Source: Sinorhizobium kostiense
GTDB lineage: Bacteria > Pseudomonadota > Alphaproteobacteria > Rhizobiales > Rhizobiaceae
Assembly: GCF_017874595.1 (NCBI RefSeq)
Contig: NZ_JAGILA010000004.1
Coordinates: 477,207-541,206, forward strand
Reading direction: 5' to 3'
Length of the DNA: 64,000 bases
Positions within the stretch are counted from its first letter, which is position 1, and every line of letters begins with the position of its first letter. The translations under genes were made by a program, and so were the position numbers. The notes under the pieces are model-generated. The model saw only the letters and a list, made by a program, of their open reading frames with translations, searched no databases and had not been told where the DNA came from. This document shows positions 43,280 to 51,871 of the stretch, piece after piece.

Positions 43280-43521
43280 TGGCGGCGTGGCTGAAAATGA
43301 TCGGCGGTGCTCTTGCGCTCGCGGCACTCGCCTGGGCGGTGCTCGAGATCCGCGAGGATGGCGCGCAATCCGCCAGACAAGCAATCGAAAGGCAGAACAA
43401 TGAAGCGGCTTTGCAATCGGCTGCTCGCCGCAGCGACTTTGACCGCTGCGTCGATCGCGGCGGCGTGTGGGACTTCGGCACCGGCAAGTGTCGCCGGCCT
43501 CCGCCAGGTGGTCGGGACTGA
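43279..43521 (+). CDS. i-spanin-like protein (Rz type)
   Basis: 80 aa. One N-terminal membrane helix (IGGALALAALAWAVLEI, about 8-24), then a charged periplasmic helix (RQAIERQNNEAALQSAARRSDF) and a Cys-containing end (DRCVDRGGVWDFGTGKC). The topology is that of the inner-membrane spanin. An o-spanin-like gene starts inside it in the +1 frame. The pair would fuse inner and outer membranes in the last step of lysis. Confidence 0.65.
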   Translation: MAAWLKMIGGALALAALAWAVLEIREDGAQSARQAIERQNNEAALQSAARRSDFDRCVDRGGVWDFGTGKCRRPPPGGRD

Positions 43522-43666
43522 CCTCATCGGCGCGCGCGGCGCCACGGCGGCGGACCAGCAGAAGATCGACCGGACGGTCGTCGGCATCTGCGCGGCGGCG
43601 GTGTGGTCGAGGGCGGAATGCTCACGTCACGGTGAAGGGCGGGGGCACGGGGAGGGGCGGCGATGA
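43400..43666 (+). CDS. o-spanin-like lipoprotein (Rz1 type), overlapping
   Basis: 88 aa. It starts inside the i-spanin gene in another frame. The N-terminus has a signal with a lipobox-like AAAC (Cys 23), then a short exported part. This is the usual nested Rz/Rz1 arrangement, although this one extends 145 bases past the i-spanin. The next gene overlaps it by four bases (ATGA). Confidence 0.6.
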   Translation: MKRLCNRLLAAATLTAASIAAACGTSAPASVAGLRQVVGTDLIGARGATAADQQKIDRTVVGICAAAVWSRAECSRHGEGRGHGEGRR

Positions 43667-44001
43667 TCGATGCCAGCGTTCACCAGCAGCTCGGCACGCT
43701 GATTGCCGAGGTGAAGAACCTGCGCGAGGATTTCCGGCGCGCGGAAGACAGGTCGGAGGCGGGCCGCGCGCTTCTCAACCGGCGGGCGGAAGAGCTCGTC
43801 GGGCGGGTGGGGACGCTCGAGGGCGCGATGGCCGTGGTCAAGGCCGAGATCGCCGAGATGAAGCCGGTGACGGAGGATGTCCGCAAATGGAAGCTGATGG
43901 GCATGGGCGCGCTCGGCGTGATCGGCATCGGCGGCGCCTCGCTGGGGGTAACCTTTGCCGATGCGGTGAAGCGCGGGCTCGCCCTGGTGCGGGCAGGGTG
44001 A
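43663..44001 (+). CDS. DUF1515 family protein, holin-like candidate
   Basis: 112 aa. The N-terminal coiled coil (HQQLGTLIAEVKNLREDFRR, then MAVVKAEIAEM) and one membrane helix near 79-98 (MGMGALGVIGIGGASLGV). DUF1515 proteins occur in rhizobial prophages near lysis genes. A helix-plus-coiled-coil layout fits a holin or its partner (XhlA/BhlA-like), but this is inference. Last prophage gene before host DNA. Confidence 0.7.
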   Translation: MIDASVHQQLGTLIAEVKNLREDFRRAEDRSEAGRALLNRRAEELVGRVGTLEGAMAVVKAEIAEMKPVTEDVRKWKLMGMGALGVIGIGGASLGVTFADAVKRGLALVRAG

Positions 44002-44014
44002 GGCGGAACTCCGA

Positions 44015-44299
44015 TCAATCGTCGTCGAAGCCGAAGAGATCGCGGTAGCGGCGCCTGACGAGCAGCAGCGAACGATCCGGTGCGATCATGTAGGTCTCAT
44101 GGACCTGACGGCCGAAGGGATCGCGGAACTGGTGGGAAAAGGTGCTGCCGATCGGCGCCTTGGTGAGCTTAGTGCGCGGCTGCCCGCCATAGGTGATGCT
44201 GCCGGGGATCGGCTCGAGATAGGGGGAGTAGCCGACCGACGCCGTCGATGTGCAGGCGCCAAGCAGGAGGGTGCAAAGGACGGGGAGAGCGGTCTTCAT
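44015..44299 (-). CDS. small lipoprotein
   Basis: 94 aa from ATG 44299. Signal peptide with lipobox LLLGAC (Cys at residue 16). The mature part is YSPYLEPIPGSITYGG ... FRDPFGRQVHETYMI, a conserved-looking beta region. Not recognised. Chromosomal rather than phage in style; the right-hand prophage edge lies between this gene and 44001. Confidence 0.65.
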   Translation of the reverse strand: MKTALPVLCTLLLGACTSTASVGYSPYLEPIPGSITYGGQPRTKLTKAPIGSTFSHQFRDPFGRQVHETYMIAPDRSLLLVRRRYRDLFGFDDD

Positions 44300-44623
44300 G
44301 AAGGACGTCCCTGGATTCGGCCCCTGGCGCCGTTCGAGCGCCGGGCCTGTCGTTGCCGTTTCATTCGGTTGCGGCATTGTATCCCTTTCAGCCTGGCGAT
44401 GAAAGGAAGCGACGATTTCACGGGTTTTCCTGGTGACGGGCAGGGGCTTCGGACGGGGGCGAAAATATTTCCGTTGCATCAGGGGGGCTCTTTAGAGGAT
44501 GTAGAAGGGGACTCGCCAAGCGGTAGGGGCGCTGCCGAACCGGATGCCCGCTTCCAACCGGCCGGGCGGGTCTCGTCTCTAGAAGGCCACTGTCCGACCC
44601 CGCGCTGATCCAGGTATCCGTCC
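44300..44623. other. divergent intergenic region
   Basis: 324 bases between the lipoprotein and the SLC13 gene; upstream regions of both. A longer minus frame (to 44479) exists but the lipoprotein signal fixes the start at 44299. No repeat or RNA gene seen. Confidence 0.4.
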
Positions 44624-46402
44624 ATGACCGCCGAACAACTGCTTTCATTTCTCGTCATCGGCGTCATGATGGTGTTCTTCATATGGGACCGGTTCCGCTA
44701 CGACATCGTCGCCTGCTCGGCGCTGATGCTTGCGATCGCCGTCGGCGTCGTGCCCTTCGACAACGCCTTCGACGGCTTCAGCGACGATATCGTCATCATC
44801 GTCGGCAGCGCCCTCATCGTCAGCGCAGGCGTCGCCCGCTCCGGCATCGTCGACGCGGCGATCCAGCGCTTCCTGCCGGATCTCCAGTCCGTGCGGGCGC
44901 AGCTGGCACTGCTCGTCGTCACCGTCACCGTGCTTTCCGCCTTCATCAAGAATATCGGCGCGCTCGCGATCATGATCCCGGTGGCGTTTCAGTTTGCCCG
45001 CCGATCGAAGGTGCAGCCGTCGGTCTTCCTGATGCCGATGGCCTTCGGCTCGCTGATCGGCGGGCTGATGACGCAGGTCGGCACGTCGCCGAATGTCGTG
45101 GTCTCGCGGATGCGGGAGCAACTGACGGGCGAGAGTTTCTCGATGTTCGACTTCACCCCGGTCGGCGCCTCCCTTGCCCTCGTCGGTGCCGGCTTCCTCC
45201 TGTTTGCCTATCGCCTGGTGCCGGAGCGCAAGAGCCAGCAGGTCGCCATGCACAATGCAATCGAGATCACCGATTACACGGCCGAGGCCGTCGCGACGTC
45301 CGGCTCGCCGGCGATCGGCAAGCCGGTGAGCAATCTCGTCAAGATCGGCGACGGCGGCGCGGTGGTGATCGCGATCTTCCGTCGCGGCACGCATCTGGCG
45401 CCGTTGCCGGACGTGGTGATCGAGCCCGACGATATCCTGCTGCTCGAAGGCGGCCCGGCTGCGCTCGATCGCATCGTCTCGCAGGCGAAGCTGAAGATCG
45501 CCCGGGACCGACTGCCGCCGACGGGCGGCGACAAGGGTCGCGCGGAGATCGAGGCCATCGAAGCGGTGATCGCCAGCGGCTCCCCACTCATCGGCATGTC
45601 CGCGGAGCGGCTGGCGCTCTTCAACAATCACAACATCAACCTGCTTGCGGTAAGCCGGCAGGGCGAGCGGCTGAAGCAGCGGCTTGGCAGCATCAGACTG
45701 CAGGCCGGCGACATCGTCGTGCTGCAGGGCGCGCGCGAGGAGTTGCCGCCCTTCCTCCAGGACTTCGGATGCCTGCCGCTTGCGCAACGCGAGATCCTGC
45801 TCGGCACGATCCGGCGCGGTACCCTGCCGCTCGTCGTGCTCGCCCTGGCGATGGGCACCACCGCCGTCGGCCTGTTGCCGGTGCAGATCGCCTTCTTCGC
45901 TGCGGCCCTCGCGATGGTGATCTTTCGCGTCATTCCCCTGCGGGACGTCTATCGGGCGGTCGACGGCCCGATCCTCGTGATGCTGGCTGCGCTCATTCCC
46001 GTCAGCGACTCGCTCAGAACGACGGGCGGTTCGGACCTGATCGCCGGCTGGCTCAGCAGCATTGCGGTCGGCTTGCCGCCGGCGGGCGCGCTGACGCTCA
46101 TGCTGGTGGCGGCGATGGCGGTCACGCCCTTTCTCAACAATGCCGCAACCGTGCTCGTCATGGCGCCGATCGCCACGAGCTTTGCGGCGGCGCTCGATTA
46201 CAGGCCGGACGCCTTCCTGATGGCGGTCGCGATCGGCGCCGGCTCGGATTTCCTCACCCCGATCGGCCACCAGTGCAACACGCTGGTCATGGGTCCCGGC
46301 GGCTACCGCTTCAGCGACTATCCGCGTCTCGGCCTGCCGCTCTCGATCGTCATGATTCTCGTGGCGGTGCCGATGCTGATGTGGGTCTGGCCGTTGCGTT
46401 AG
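44624..46402 (+). CDS. SLC13 (DASS) family permease with two RCK_C domains
   Basis: 592 aa. Two membrane halves (about 5-195 and 405-590) flank two cytoplasmic RCK_C/TrkA_C domains (about 215-290 and 300-385: EPDDILLLEGG, LQAGDIVVLQGA). Membrane motifs include GGLMTQVGTSPNVVVS near 147 and AVTPFLNNAATVLVMAP near 495, matching the SNT-type cores of the DASS transporters. Family members carry sulfate, dicarboxylates or citrate with Na+; the RCK_C form is often called SLC13/sulfate-type. Substrate not set by sequence. Confidence 0.87.
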   Translation: MTAEQLLSFLVIGVMMVFFIWDRFRYDIVACSALMLAIAVGVVPFDNAFDGFSDDIVIIVGSALIVSAGVARSGIVDAAIQRFLPDLQSVRAQLALLVVTVTVLSAFIKNIGALAIMIPVAFQFARRSKVQPSVFLMPMAFGSLIGGLMTQVGTSPNVVVSRMREQLTGESFSMFDFTPVGASLALVGAGFLLFAYRLVPERKSQQVAMHNAIEITDYTAEAVATSGSPAIGKPVSNLVKIGDGGAVVIAIFRRGTHLAPLPDVVIEPDDILLLEGGPAALDRIVSQAKLKIARDRLPPTGGDKGRAEIEAIEAVIASGSPLIGMSAERLALFNNHNINLLAVSRQGERLKQRLGSIRLQAGDIVVLQGAREELPPFLQDFGCLPLAQREILLGTIRRGTLPLVVLALAMGTTAVGLLPVQIAFFAAALAMVIFRVIPLRDVYRAVDGPILVMLAALIPVSDSLRTTGGSDLIAGWLSSIAVGLPPAGALTLMLVAAMAVTPFLNNAATVLVMAPIATSFAAALDYRPDAFLMAVAIGAGSDFLTPIGHQCNTLVMGPGGYRFSDYPRLGLPLSIVMILVAVPMLMWVWPLR

Positions 46403-46495
46403 CGGCGCCCTTTCTCAGCGACCTTCGTTGCCGGTGGAAAACCGCGTCGTCAGAGCCTATCTGATCGCGAGCGCGATCGCGATGGAGGAAGATGC

Positions 46496-47056
46496 ATGGT
46501 TGACGGGAGCGTGATCTCAACACCGGAAGACGTGTTGAAGTTCTGGTTCGGCGAGCTTTCCTACGAGCACTGGTTCACCCCGAGCGCCGATCTCGACGGA
46601 GAATGCGTGCGGCGCTTCCAGGCCACGCATCTGGCGCTCTCGCGGAAGCTCGACGAGCTCTGGCGCGCGAGCCCCGAGAACCAGCTTGCGGCCATCATTC
46701 TCTTCGACCAGATGCCGCGCAACATGTATCGCGGATCGCCGCTCGCCTTCGCCACGGACGGGCTGGCCTTACGCGAGGCGAAGCTTGCCGTCGGCGCAAG
46801 CGCCGACCTGGCGGTCTCGACGGAATGGCGCGCCTTCTTCTACTTGCCGTTCGAGCATTCCGAGAACCTTGCCGACCAGACGATGTCGGTGAAGCTCTTC
46901 ACCGAGCTCGGCGACGCCAACTATCTCGATTATGCCATCCGCCATCGCGAGGTGATCGAACGGTTCGGCCGCTTTCCGCACCGCAATGCCATTCTCGGGC
47001 GGCAATCGACGCCGGACGAGGAGGTCTATCTCGCGGAGCCGGGCGCCGGGTTCTGA
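46496..47056 (+). CDS. DUF924 family protein
   Basis: 186 aa. Family hallmarks: LKFWFGEL near the start, FDQMPRNMYRGSPLAFATD near 66-84, FYLPFEHSENLADQ near 111, and RFGRFPHRNAILGR near 158. All-helical fold. Its biochemical role is not established. GGAGGAAG precedes ATG 46496. Confidence 0.85.
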   Translation: MVDGSVISTPEDVLKFWFGELSYEHWFTPSADLDGECVRRFQATHLALSRKLDELWRASPENQLAAIILFDQMPRNMYRGSPLAFATDGLALREAKLAVGASADLAVSTEWRAFFYLPFEHSENLADQTMSVKLFTELGDANYLDYAIRHREVIERFGRFPHRNAILGRQSTPDEEVYLAEPGAGF

Positions 47057-47150
47057 TGTCTCCTTAAATTGACCCTGATCTAAGGAAAAAGACGTGCAAC
47101 AAAGTGCTACAGCGATTTTTGCGCGTCTGATAAGACGCGCGGCGCCGTAC
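47055..47150. repeat. RIME-like palindromic repeat, copy A
   Basis: Starts TGTCTCCTTAAATTGACC and ends GCGTCTGATAAGACGCGCGG. About 97-bp unit, tandem to copy B. Confidence 0.65.
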
Positions 47151-47152
47151 TG

Positions 47153-47253
47153 CATGTCTCCTTAAATCGACCTCGATTTAAGGACAAGACGTGCAGCGAT
47201 TCAAAGGCGCTACAGCGACCTTTGCGCGTCTGATAAGACGCGCGGCGCTGTAG
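47153..47253. repeat. RIME-like palindromic repeat, copy B
   Basis: CATGTCTCCTTAAATCGACC ... GCGCGTCTGATAAGACGCGC. Contains two hairpins (TTAAATCGAC/... and GCGTCT/AGACGC). Also seen inverted at 51188-51295. Confidence 0.65.
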
Positions 47254-47307
47254 TGATCGCTTGTTTGGCGATTCCACCCCGAAAGATCCGGATTGCGAAG
47301 GATATCG

Positions 47308-49854
47308 ATGCGTTCCGCTGGAATTTTCACCGCCACCTTGATTGCGATATCGCTTGCTGCCCTGACGCTCGTGGGCGGAGGGGCAGCCATGGCCCAGCAG
47401 GCGGCCCAACCCCAGCAGCCGGCCCAAGCCCAGCAGCCGGCTACGCCATCGCCCGCAACGCCACCCCCCACGCCGCAAACACAGCCGGAGGCGAAGGCCG
47501 AGAAGGGCGCTTCGCCGGCGCTCCAGCAGGCGGAGGATCAGCTTGCCCAGACTGAGCGGGAGCTCAAGCGGATCGCCGACCGCGTCGACAGCGCCCGGGA
47601 GGACGACACCCTCCTTGCCGAGCTCAGGGTGGAGGTCGACGCACTGTCCAAGCAGATCATCGCAACTTCGGTTGCGACGCGGCCGCGGCTGGAGGAGATC
47701 AAAACCAGGCTTGCAGAACTCGGAGAGCCTCCGGCCGACGACCAGCCGCCGGAAGAAGCGATCGTCACCGAGGAGCGAAAGCGCCTGGTTGCCGAGCGTG
47801 GAGCGATCAACGCGCTTGCGGCGAGAGCGGAAAGCCTGGCGGTCGAGGCGACGAAGCTCGCCAACCGCATTACCTCTACCCGGCGAGCGCTTTTCTCGAA
47901 CACGCTGCTGAGGCACACGGATGTTTCCGCGGAGATGCTCAGCGAAGCGCTGTCCACCACGGTCGACGAAAGCAAGGCATTATGGCGCAGCGTCGGGAGC
48001 TGGCTGACTTTCGCCTGGAATTACAAGCGCCTACCGCTTCTGAGCGCAATCTTCCTCTCCCTCTGTGCAGCGCTGCTCTTCCTGGTTGGCAGCTACAGGC
48101 TGTTCTCGCCGGTCATCATGCGCCGCGAGGACGATGATGAGCCGACCTATTTCCGGCAGCTTTCGGTGGCGTTCTGGTCGACGCTGATCCCGACACTGGC
48201 ACTGACGGCCTTTGCCGGTTCGAGCTATTTCTTTCTCAGCAGCTTCAACGTCTTGCGCCCGGACATCGCGCCGATCATCGCGGTGACGCTCGGGATGGGC
48301 GTCGCTCTCTTCTTCGTCACCAGCCTTGCCAATTCCGTGCTCTCGCCCGAGCAGTCGAAATGGCGCCTCGTGCGGGTCTCGGATCGCGGCGCGCGCATGC
48401 TGCTCGCACCGATCTTCGCCATGGCGCTCGTCAACGGCCTCGACTACCTGCTCGGCAGCATCAGCGAAGCGCTCGGCTCGCCGGTGGTGCTGACGGTCGC
48501 CAAGAGCTTCCTCGCCTCGATCATCATCGGCCTGATCCTGATGTCGATGGCCCTAATCCGGCCGACGCTGAGGCCAAACGAGACCTTCGATGCACCCGGC
48601 CGGCCATGGCCACGGGTCATCTCCGTGTCACTGCTCCTGTTGGGGGCGGGCCTCATCGCCATTGCGCTTTCCGGTTATGTGGGCCTCAGTCGCTTCATCG
48701 CCACCCAGATCATCGTCACCGGGGCAATCCTCGTGATGATCTATATCGGCATTCTCACCGGCCGATCGGTTTCCAAGCAGGGAGCCTTTGCCGAAACCAT
48801 GGCGGGGCAGTATCTCGAGCGGCGTTTCCAGTTCGAACAGGTGGCGCTCGACCAGATCGGGCTCCTGGCGGGCCTCGGCATCTATGCCCTCGTCCTTCTC
48901 TTCTTCATTCCGCTGATACTCCTGCAATGGGGCTTCCAGATCGCCGACATCGAGGCGTGGGTCTACAGGGCGGTGACCGACATCAAGATCGGGACGATCA
49001 CGATCTCGCTGGCGGGGATCCTCGCCGGCGTGCTCCTCTTCGCGTTCGGCTATTTGGTGACGCGATGGACGCAGCGGTGGATCGACGGCAATGTCATGGC
49101 GCGCAGCCGCGTCGATGCAGGCGTGCGCAATTCCATCCGCACCGGCATTGGCTATGTCGGCGTCGGCCTGGCAGGCCTCTTCGGCCTGTCGGCGGCGGGG
49201 ATCGACCTCTCGAGCCTGGCGCTCGTCGCCGGTGCCCTTTCGCTCGGCGTCGGTTTCGGCCTGCAGAACATCGTCTCGAACTTCGTCTCCGGCCTGATCC
49301 TGCTCGTCGAGCGTCCCTTCAAGGTGGGCGACTGGATCGTCAGCGGGACGACGGAGGGCTTCGTCCGGCGCATTTCCGTCCGTGCGACCGAAATCGAAAC
49401 CTTCCAGCACCAGTCGATCATGATGCCGAACTCGCTGCTCATCAACGCTTCGGTCGGCAATTGGACGCACCGCAACAGGCTCGGCCGATCCGAGATCGCG
49501 GTCACCGTCACCTATGCGAGCGATCCGCGGCGGGTGATCGAACTTTTGCAGGAAATCGCGATCTCGCATCCGATGGTGTTGAAGAACCCGGGCCCAAGTG
49601 TCGTCTTCACCGCCTTCGCGGACGAGCGCATGACCTTCGAGCTGCGCATCTATGTCGCCGATGTGTTGACTGCGAACGGAGTGCGCAACGACATAAGGAT
49701 TGCGATTTACGAGCGCTTTCGCGACGAGGGAATAGGCGCGCCGTTTCCGATGAAGATCGAGGATGTTACGCCCGAGGATGTTACGCCCGAGGAGGCGGCT
49801 GCTCCGGAGGCGGTGTCGCCCGTCTCCGGGCAGCGCCAACATGAGCGGACGTAA
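47308..49854 (+). CDS. large mechanosensitive channel (MscS/MscK-like, DUF3772)
   Basis: 848 aa from ATG 47308 (GAAGGA upstream). Signal peptide 1-32, a Gln/Pro-rich linker (33-70), a coiled coil about 75-190 of the DUF3772 periplasmic type (QAEDQLAQTERELKRI), then about ten membrane helices (235-600). The MscS core spans about 615-740: pore helix ALVAGALSLGVGFGLQNIVSNFVSGLILLVERPFKVGDWI near 640-680, then the cytoplasmic beta domain. It opens on membrane tension to release solutes. The C-terminus has an acidic DVTPEDVTPEE repeat. Confidence 0.9.
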   Translation: MRSAGIFTATLIAISLAALTLVGGGAAMAQQAAQPQQPAQAQQPATPSPATPPPTPQTQPEAKAEKGASPALQQAEDQLAQTERELKRIADRVDSAREDDTLLAELRVEVDALSKQIIATSVATRPRLEEIKTRLAELGEPPADDQPPEEAIVTEERKRLVAERGAINALAARAESLAVEATKLANRITSTRRALFSNTLLRHTDVSAEMLSEALSTTVDESKALWRSVGSWLTFAWNYKRLPLLSAIFLSLCAALLFLVGSYRLFSPVIMRREDDDEPTYFRQLSVAFWSTLIPTLALTAFAGSSYFFLSSFNVLRPDIAPIIAVTLGMGVALFFVTSLANSVLSPEQSKWRLVRVSDRGARMLLAPIFAMALVNGLDYLLGSISEALGSPVVLTVAKSFLASIIIGLILMSMALIRPTLRPNETFDAPGRPWPRVISVSLLLLGAGLIAIALSGYVGLSRFIATQIIVTGAILVMIYIGILTGRSVSKQGAFAETMAGQYLERRFQFEQVALDQIGLLAGLGIYALVLLFFIPLILLQWGFQIADIEAWVYRAVTDIKIGTITISLAGILAGVLLFAFGYLVTRWTQRWIDGNVMARSRVDAGVRNSIRTGIGYVGVGLAGLFGLSAAGIDLSSLALVAGALSLGVGFGLQNIVSNFVSGLILLVERPFKVGDWIVSGTTEGFVRRISVRATEIETFQHQSIMMPNSLLINASVGNWTHRNRLGRSEIAVTVTYASDPRRVIELLQEIAISHPMVLKNPGPSVVFTAFADERMTFELRIYVADVLTANGVRNDIRIAIYERFRDEGIGAPFPMKIEDVTPEDVTPEEAAAPEAVSPVSGQRQHERT

Positions 49855-49861
49855 ACCACTC

Positions 49862-49896
49862 GCATGTCTCCTTGACCTTTCATCAAGGAGACATGC
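49862..49896. terminator. perfect hairpin made of RIME-type arms
   Basis: GCATGTCTCCTTGA / TCAAGGAGACATGC, 14-bp arms, 7-nt loop, eight bases after the channel stop. It is built from the same sequence as the outer ends of the RIME-like repeats. Confidence 0.6.
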
Positions 49897-49946
49897 AGCA
49901 ATTCAGTCCGCGGGCCGCGCGGGATGTCCCGGATGCACGGGAACCC

Positions 49947-50582
49947 TCAGTGCCCGGCCAGCGCCATCGCCACCGGGGCTATGTGGGGCCACACTTCCAA
50001 GGCACCGCGATAGATCATGTCGAGGGCGACGTAGAGGATGATCGCCAGACCGACATAGGCGATCCAGTGGTAGCGGCTGAGCAGGCGGGCGATGTAGTTC
50101 GCCGCGACCCCCATCAGGCCGATCGACAGCATCAGGCCGAAGACGAGGACGGATGTGTGCTCCCGGGCCGCACCGGCGACGGCGAGGACGTTATCGAGCG
50201 ACATCGAGATGTCGGCAATCACGATCTGGCTCGCGGCTTGCGCGAAAGTCTTTTTCGGTGCGGTCTCCGGATCCAACCCGACTACATCGCTGTGGCCTCC
50301 GGTGCGGATCTCGCGCCACATTTTCCAGCAGACCCAAAGCAGGAGGATGCCGCCGGCAAGCAGCAGCCCGATAATGGCAAGAAGCTGAACCGTGAAGGTT
50401 GCAAGCACGATGCGAAGCCCGGTCGCGGCAAGAATGCCGATGAGAATGGCCTTCTTGCGCTGCTCGAGCGGCAGACCTGCCGCGGCGAGACCGATGACAA
50501 CGGCGTTGTCCCCGGCAAGTACGAGGTCGATGACGATGACCTGCATCAGGGCCGCGAATCCGGCCGATGTGAAAATTTCCAT
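49947..50582 (-). CDS. TerC family integral membrane protein
   Basis: 211 aa from ATG 50582 (a TTG at 50597 is the alternative). Seven membrane segments. Acidic motifs DLVLAGDNAVVI near 20 and DISMSLDNVLAVAG near 124 are the TerC/Alx signature for metal (Mn2+) handling. Often linked to metal efflux coupled with secretion; exact ion unknown. It converges on the large MscS gene. Confidence 0.87.
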   Translation of the reverse strand: MEIFTSAGFAALMQVIVIDLVLAGDNAVVIGLAAAGLPLEQRKKAILIGILAATGLRIVLATFTVQLLAIIGLLLAGGILLLWVCWKMWREIRTGGHSDVVGLDPETAPKKTFAQAASQIVIADISMSLDNVLAVAGAAREHTSVLVFGLMLSIGLMGVAANYIARLLSRYHWIAYVGLAIILYVALDMIYRGALEVWPHIAPVAMALAGH

Positions 50583-50908
50583 AAAGTGCCCCCGCAATGC
50601 AGCAATTCAAAGCGCCACAGCGACGTTGCGCTGCTGATCGGGTAGCGCTGTGGAGACGTCGAGTAACGTCCCAAACGCATAGTCCGCGCAGGCGGGCCGG
50701 ATCAAGTGGCCTTCATGTCCCGGGTAGAGATATCTGCCGGAATGAATGGCCCGGACGTGGGGTCGGCGTCTTTCCTGAGTGCACGACAGCGCCGCCCGTC
50801 TCTCATGCGTATGGCGCACTTGAATTGCTGCATGTCTTTGTCGTTAAATCGAAGTTGCGGTGGAAGAGGCGACCGAAGGGGGCTGCGCGTTTTGGCGCTG
50901 GGGGGCAA
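50583..50908. other. intergenic region with RIME fragments
   Basis: 326 bases. Contains RIME-like pieces at 50599-50654 and 50822-50862 (TTGAATTGCTGCATGTC...TTAAATCGAAG) and no gene. Confidence 0.5.
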
Positions 50909-51172
50909 ATGAAGACACTTACTGCTGCCGTGCTTCTGTGCGCGGTCATTGGCGGTGCCGCGCATGCGGCGACCGTTACCAATCGCGATGGCGACACGGC
51001 CATGCTCGTGATCGTGGAGGGGCAAAGCCGGATCGATGTTGCGCTCGCTTCGGGCGCAACGGAAACGATCTGCCCGATGGGCTGTTTCGTGACCCTGCCG
51101 AGCGGCGACCGCATCGGCCTTCAGGGCGACGAGACGGTCGAGATCGTCAACGGCTCTTTCGTCTTCAAATAG
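50909..51172 (+). CDS. small secreted protein
   Basis: 87 aa from ATG 50909 (GGGGGGCA upstream). Signal peptide 1-20 (LLCAVIGGAAHA). The mature part contains a two-Cys motif (ETICPMGCFVTLPSGDR) and a beta-like VEIVNGSFVF. Not recognised; resembles short periplasmic proteins of rhizobia. Confidence 0.65.
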   Translation: MKTLTAAVLLCAVIGGAAHAATVTNRDGDTAMLVIVEGQSRIDVALASGATETICPMGCFVTLPSGDRIGLQGDETVEIVNGSFVFK

Positions 51173-51187
51173 TCGGCGTCATGCGGG

Positions 51188-51295
51188 CGCTACAGCGCCG
51201 CCGTGTCTTATCAGACGCGCAAAGATCGCTGTAGCACTTTCAACTGCTGCACGTCTTTCTCCTTAAAATCGAGGTCGATTCAAGGAGACATGCAG
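51188..51295. repeat. RIME-like repeat, inverted copy
   Basis: Starts GCGCTACAGCGCCGCCGTGT, includes TCTTATCAGACGCGCAAAG, ends CAAGGAGACATGCAG. Inverted relative to copies at 47055-47253. Confidence 0.65.
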
Positions 51296-51333
51296 TAAGC
51301 CGCCCGCATGGTCGCGGCAGGGCGGGGTAAGGG

Positions 51334-51753
51334 TCAGGCGTGGTGGGCGCTGACTGCCTTTACCAATTCGCCGGTCAGTTCCTGGCTGCTGCAGTGGGAA
51401 ATATCGCCCAGCGACAGCATGCCGACCATCCGCTTGTCCTCATTGATCACCGGCAACCGACGAATCCGTTTCGCCTCCATCAGGTGGATGGCGTCTTCGA
51501 CGGATTCGGTGGTGCGGCAATAAATGATGTCCTTCGTCATGACATCGCGGGCGGTCAGCGACTCGATGTCGTCGCCATTGGCGAGCGCACGCACCGTGAC
51601 GTCGCGGTCCGTCACCATGCCGATCAAGCGGTCGTTCTCGCCGACCGGCAGCGCGCCGACATCCTCTTCCTTCATGATGCGCGCAATGGTACGCAAGTCC
51701 GTTTCCGGCCCGATCCAACGAACGCCGGGATGCATGGCTTCTTCGGTTCTCAT
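51334..51753 (-). CDS. CBS-domain protein
   Basis: 139 aa, two CBS motifs in tandem. GGAGG lies five bases upstream of ATG 51753; a longer start gives a short extension. CBS1: DLRTIARIMKEEDVGALPV near 20-38, IGMVTDRDVTVRAL near 45. CBS2: SVEDAIHLMEAKRIRRLPV near 83-101, MVGMLSLGDIS. It should bind an adenine nucleotide as a sensor. No partner domain. Confidence 0.85.
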   Translation of the reverse strand: MRTEEAMHPGVRWIGPETDLRTIARIMKEEDVGALPVGENDRLIGMVTDRDVTVRALANGDDIESLTARDVMTKDIIYCRTTESVEDAIHLMEAKRIRRLPVINEDKRMVGMLSLGDISHCSSQELTGELVKAVSAHHA

Positions 51754-51871
51754 CATACCCTCCATTGTCAGCTGGACCCCCATTATACGCCAGGAATCAT
51801 GGCTAATCGGAGGTATTTGCGCTTGTGAGGGAAATCCCTCGACCGAAGGCCGTGCGTGCCCAAGGGTTCGG

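Noticed and set aside
44645..46270. 541-codon minus ORF
   Set aside because: Antisense of the SLC13 permease; His/Asp/Arg-rich low-complexity translation.
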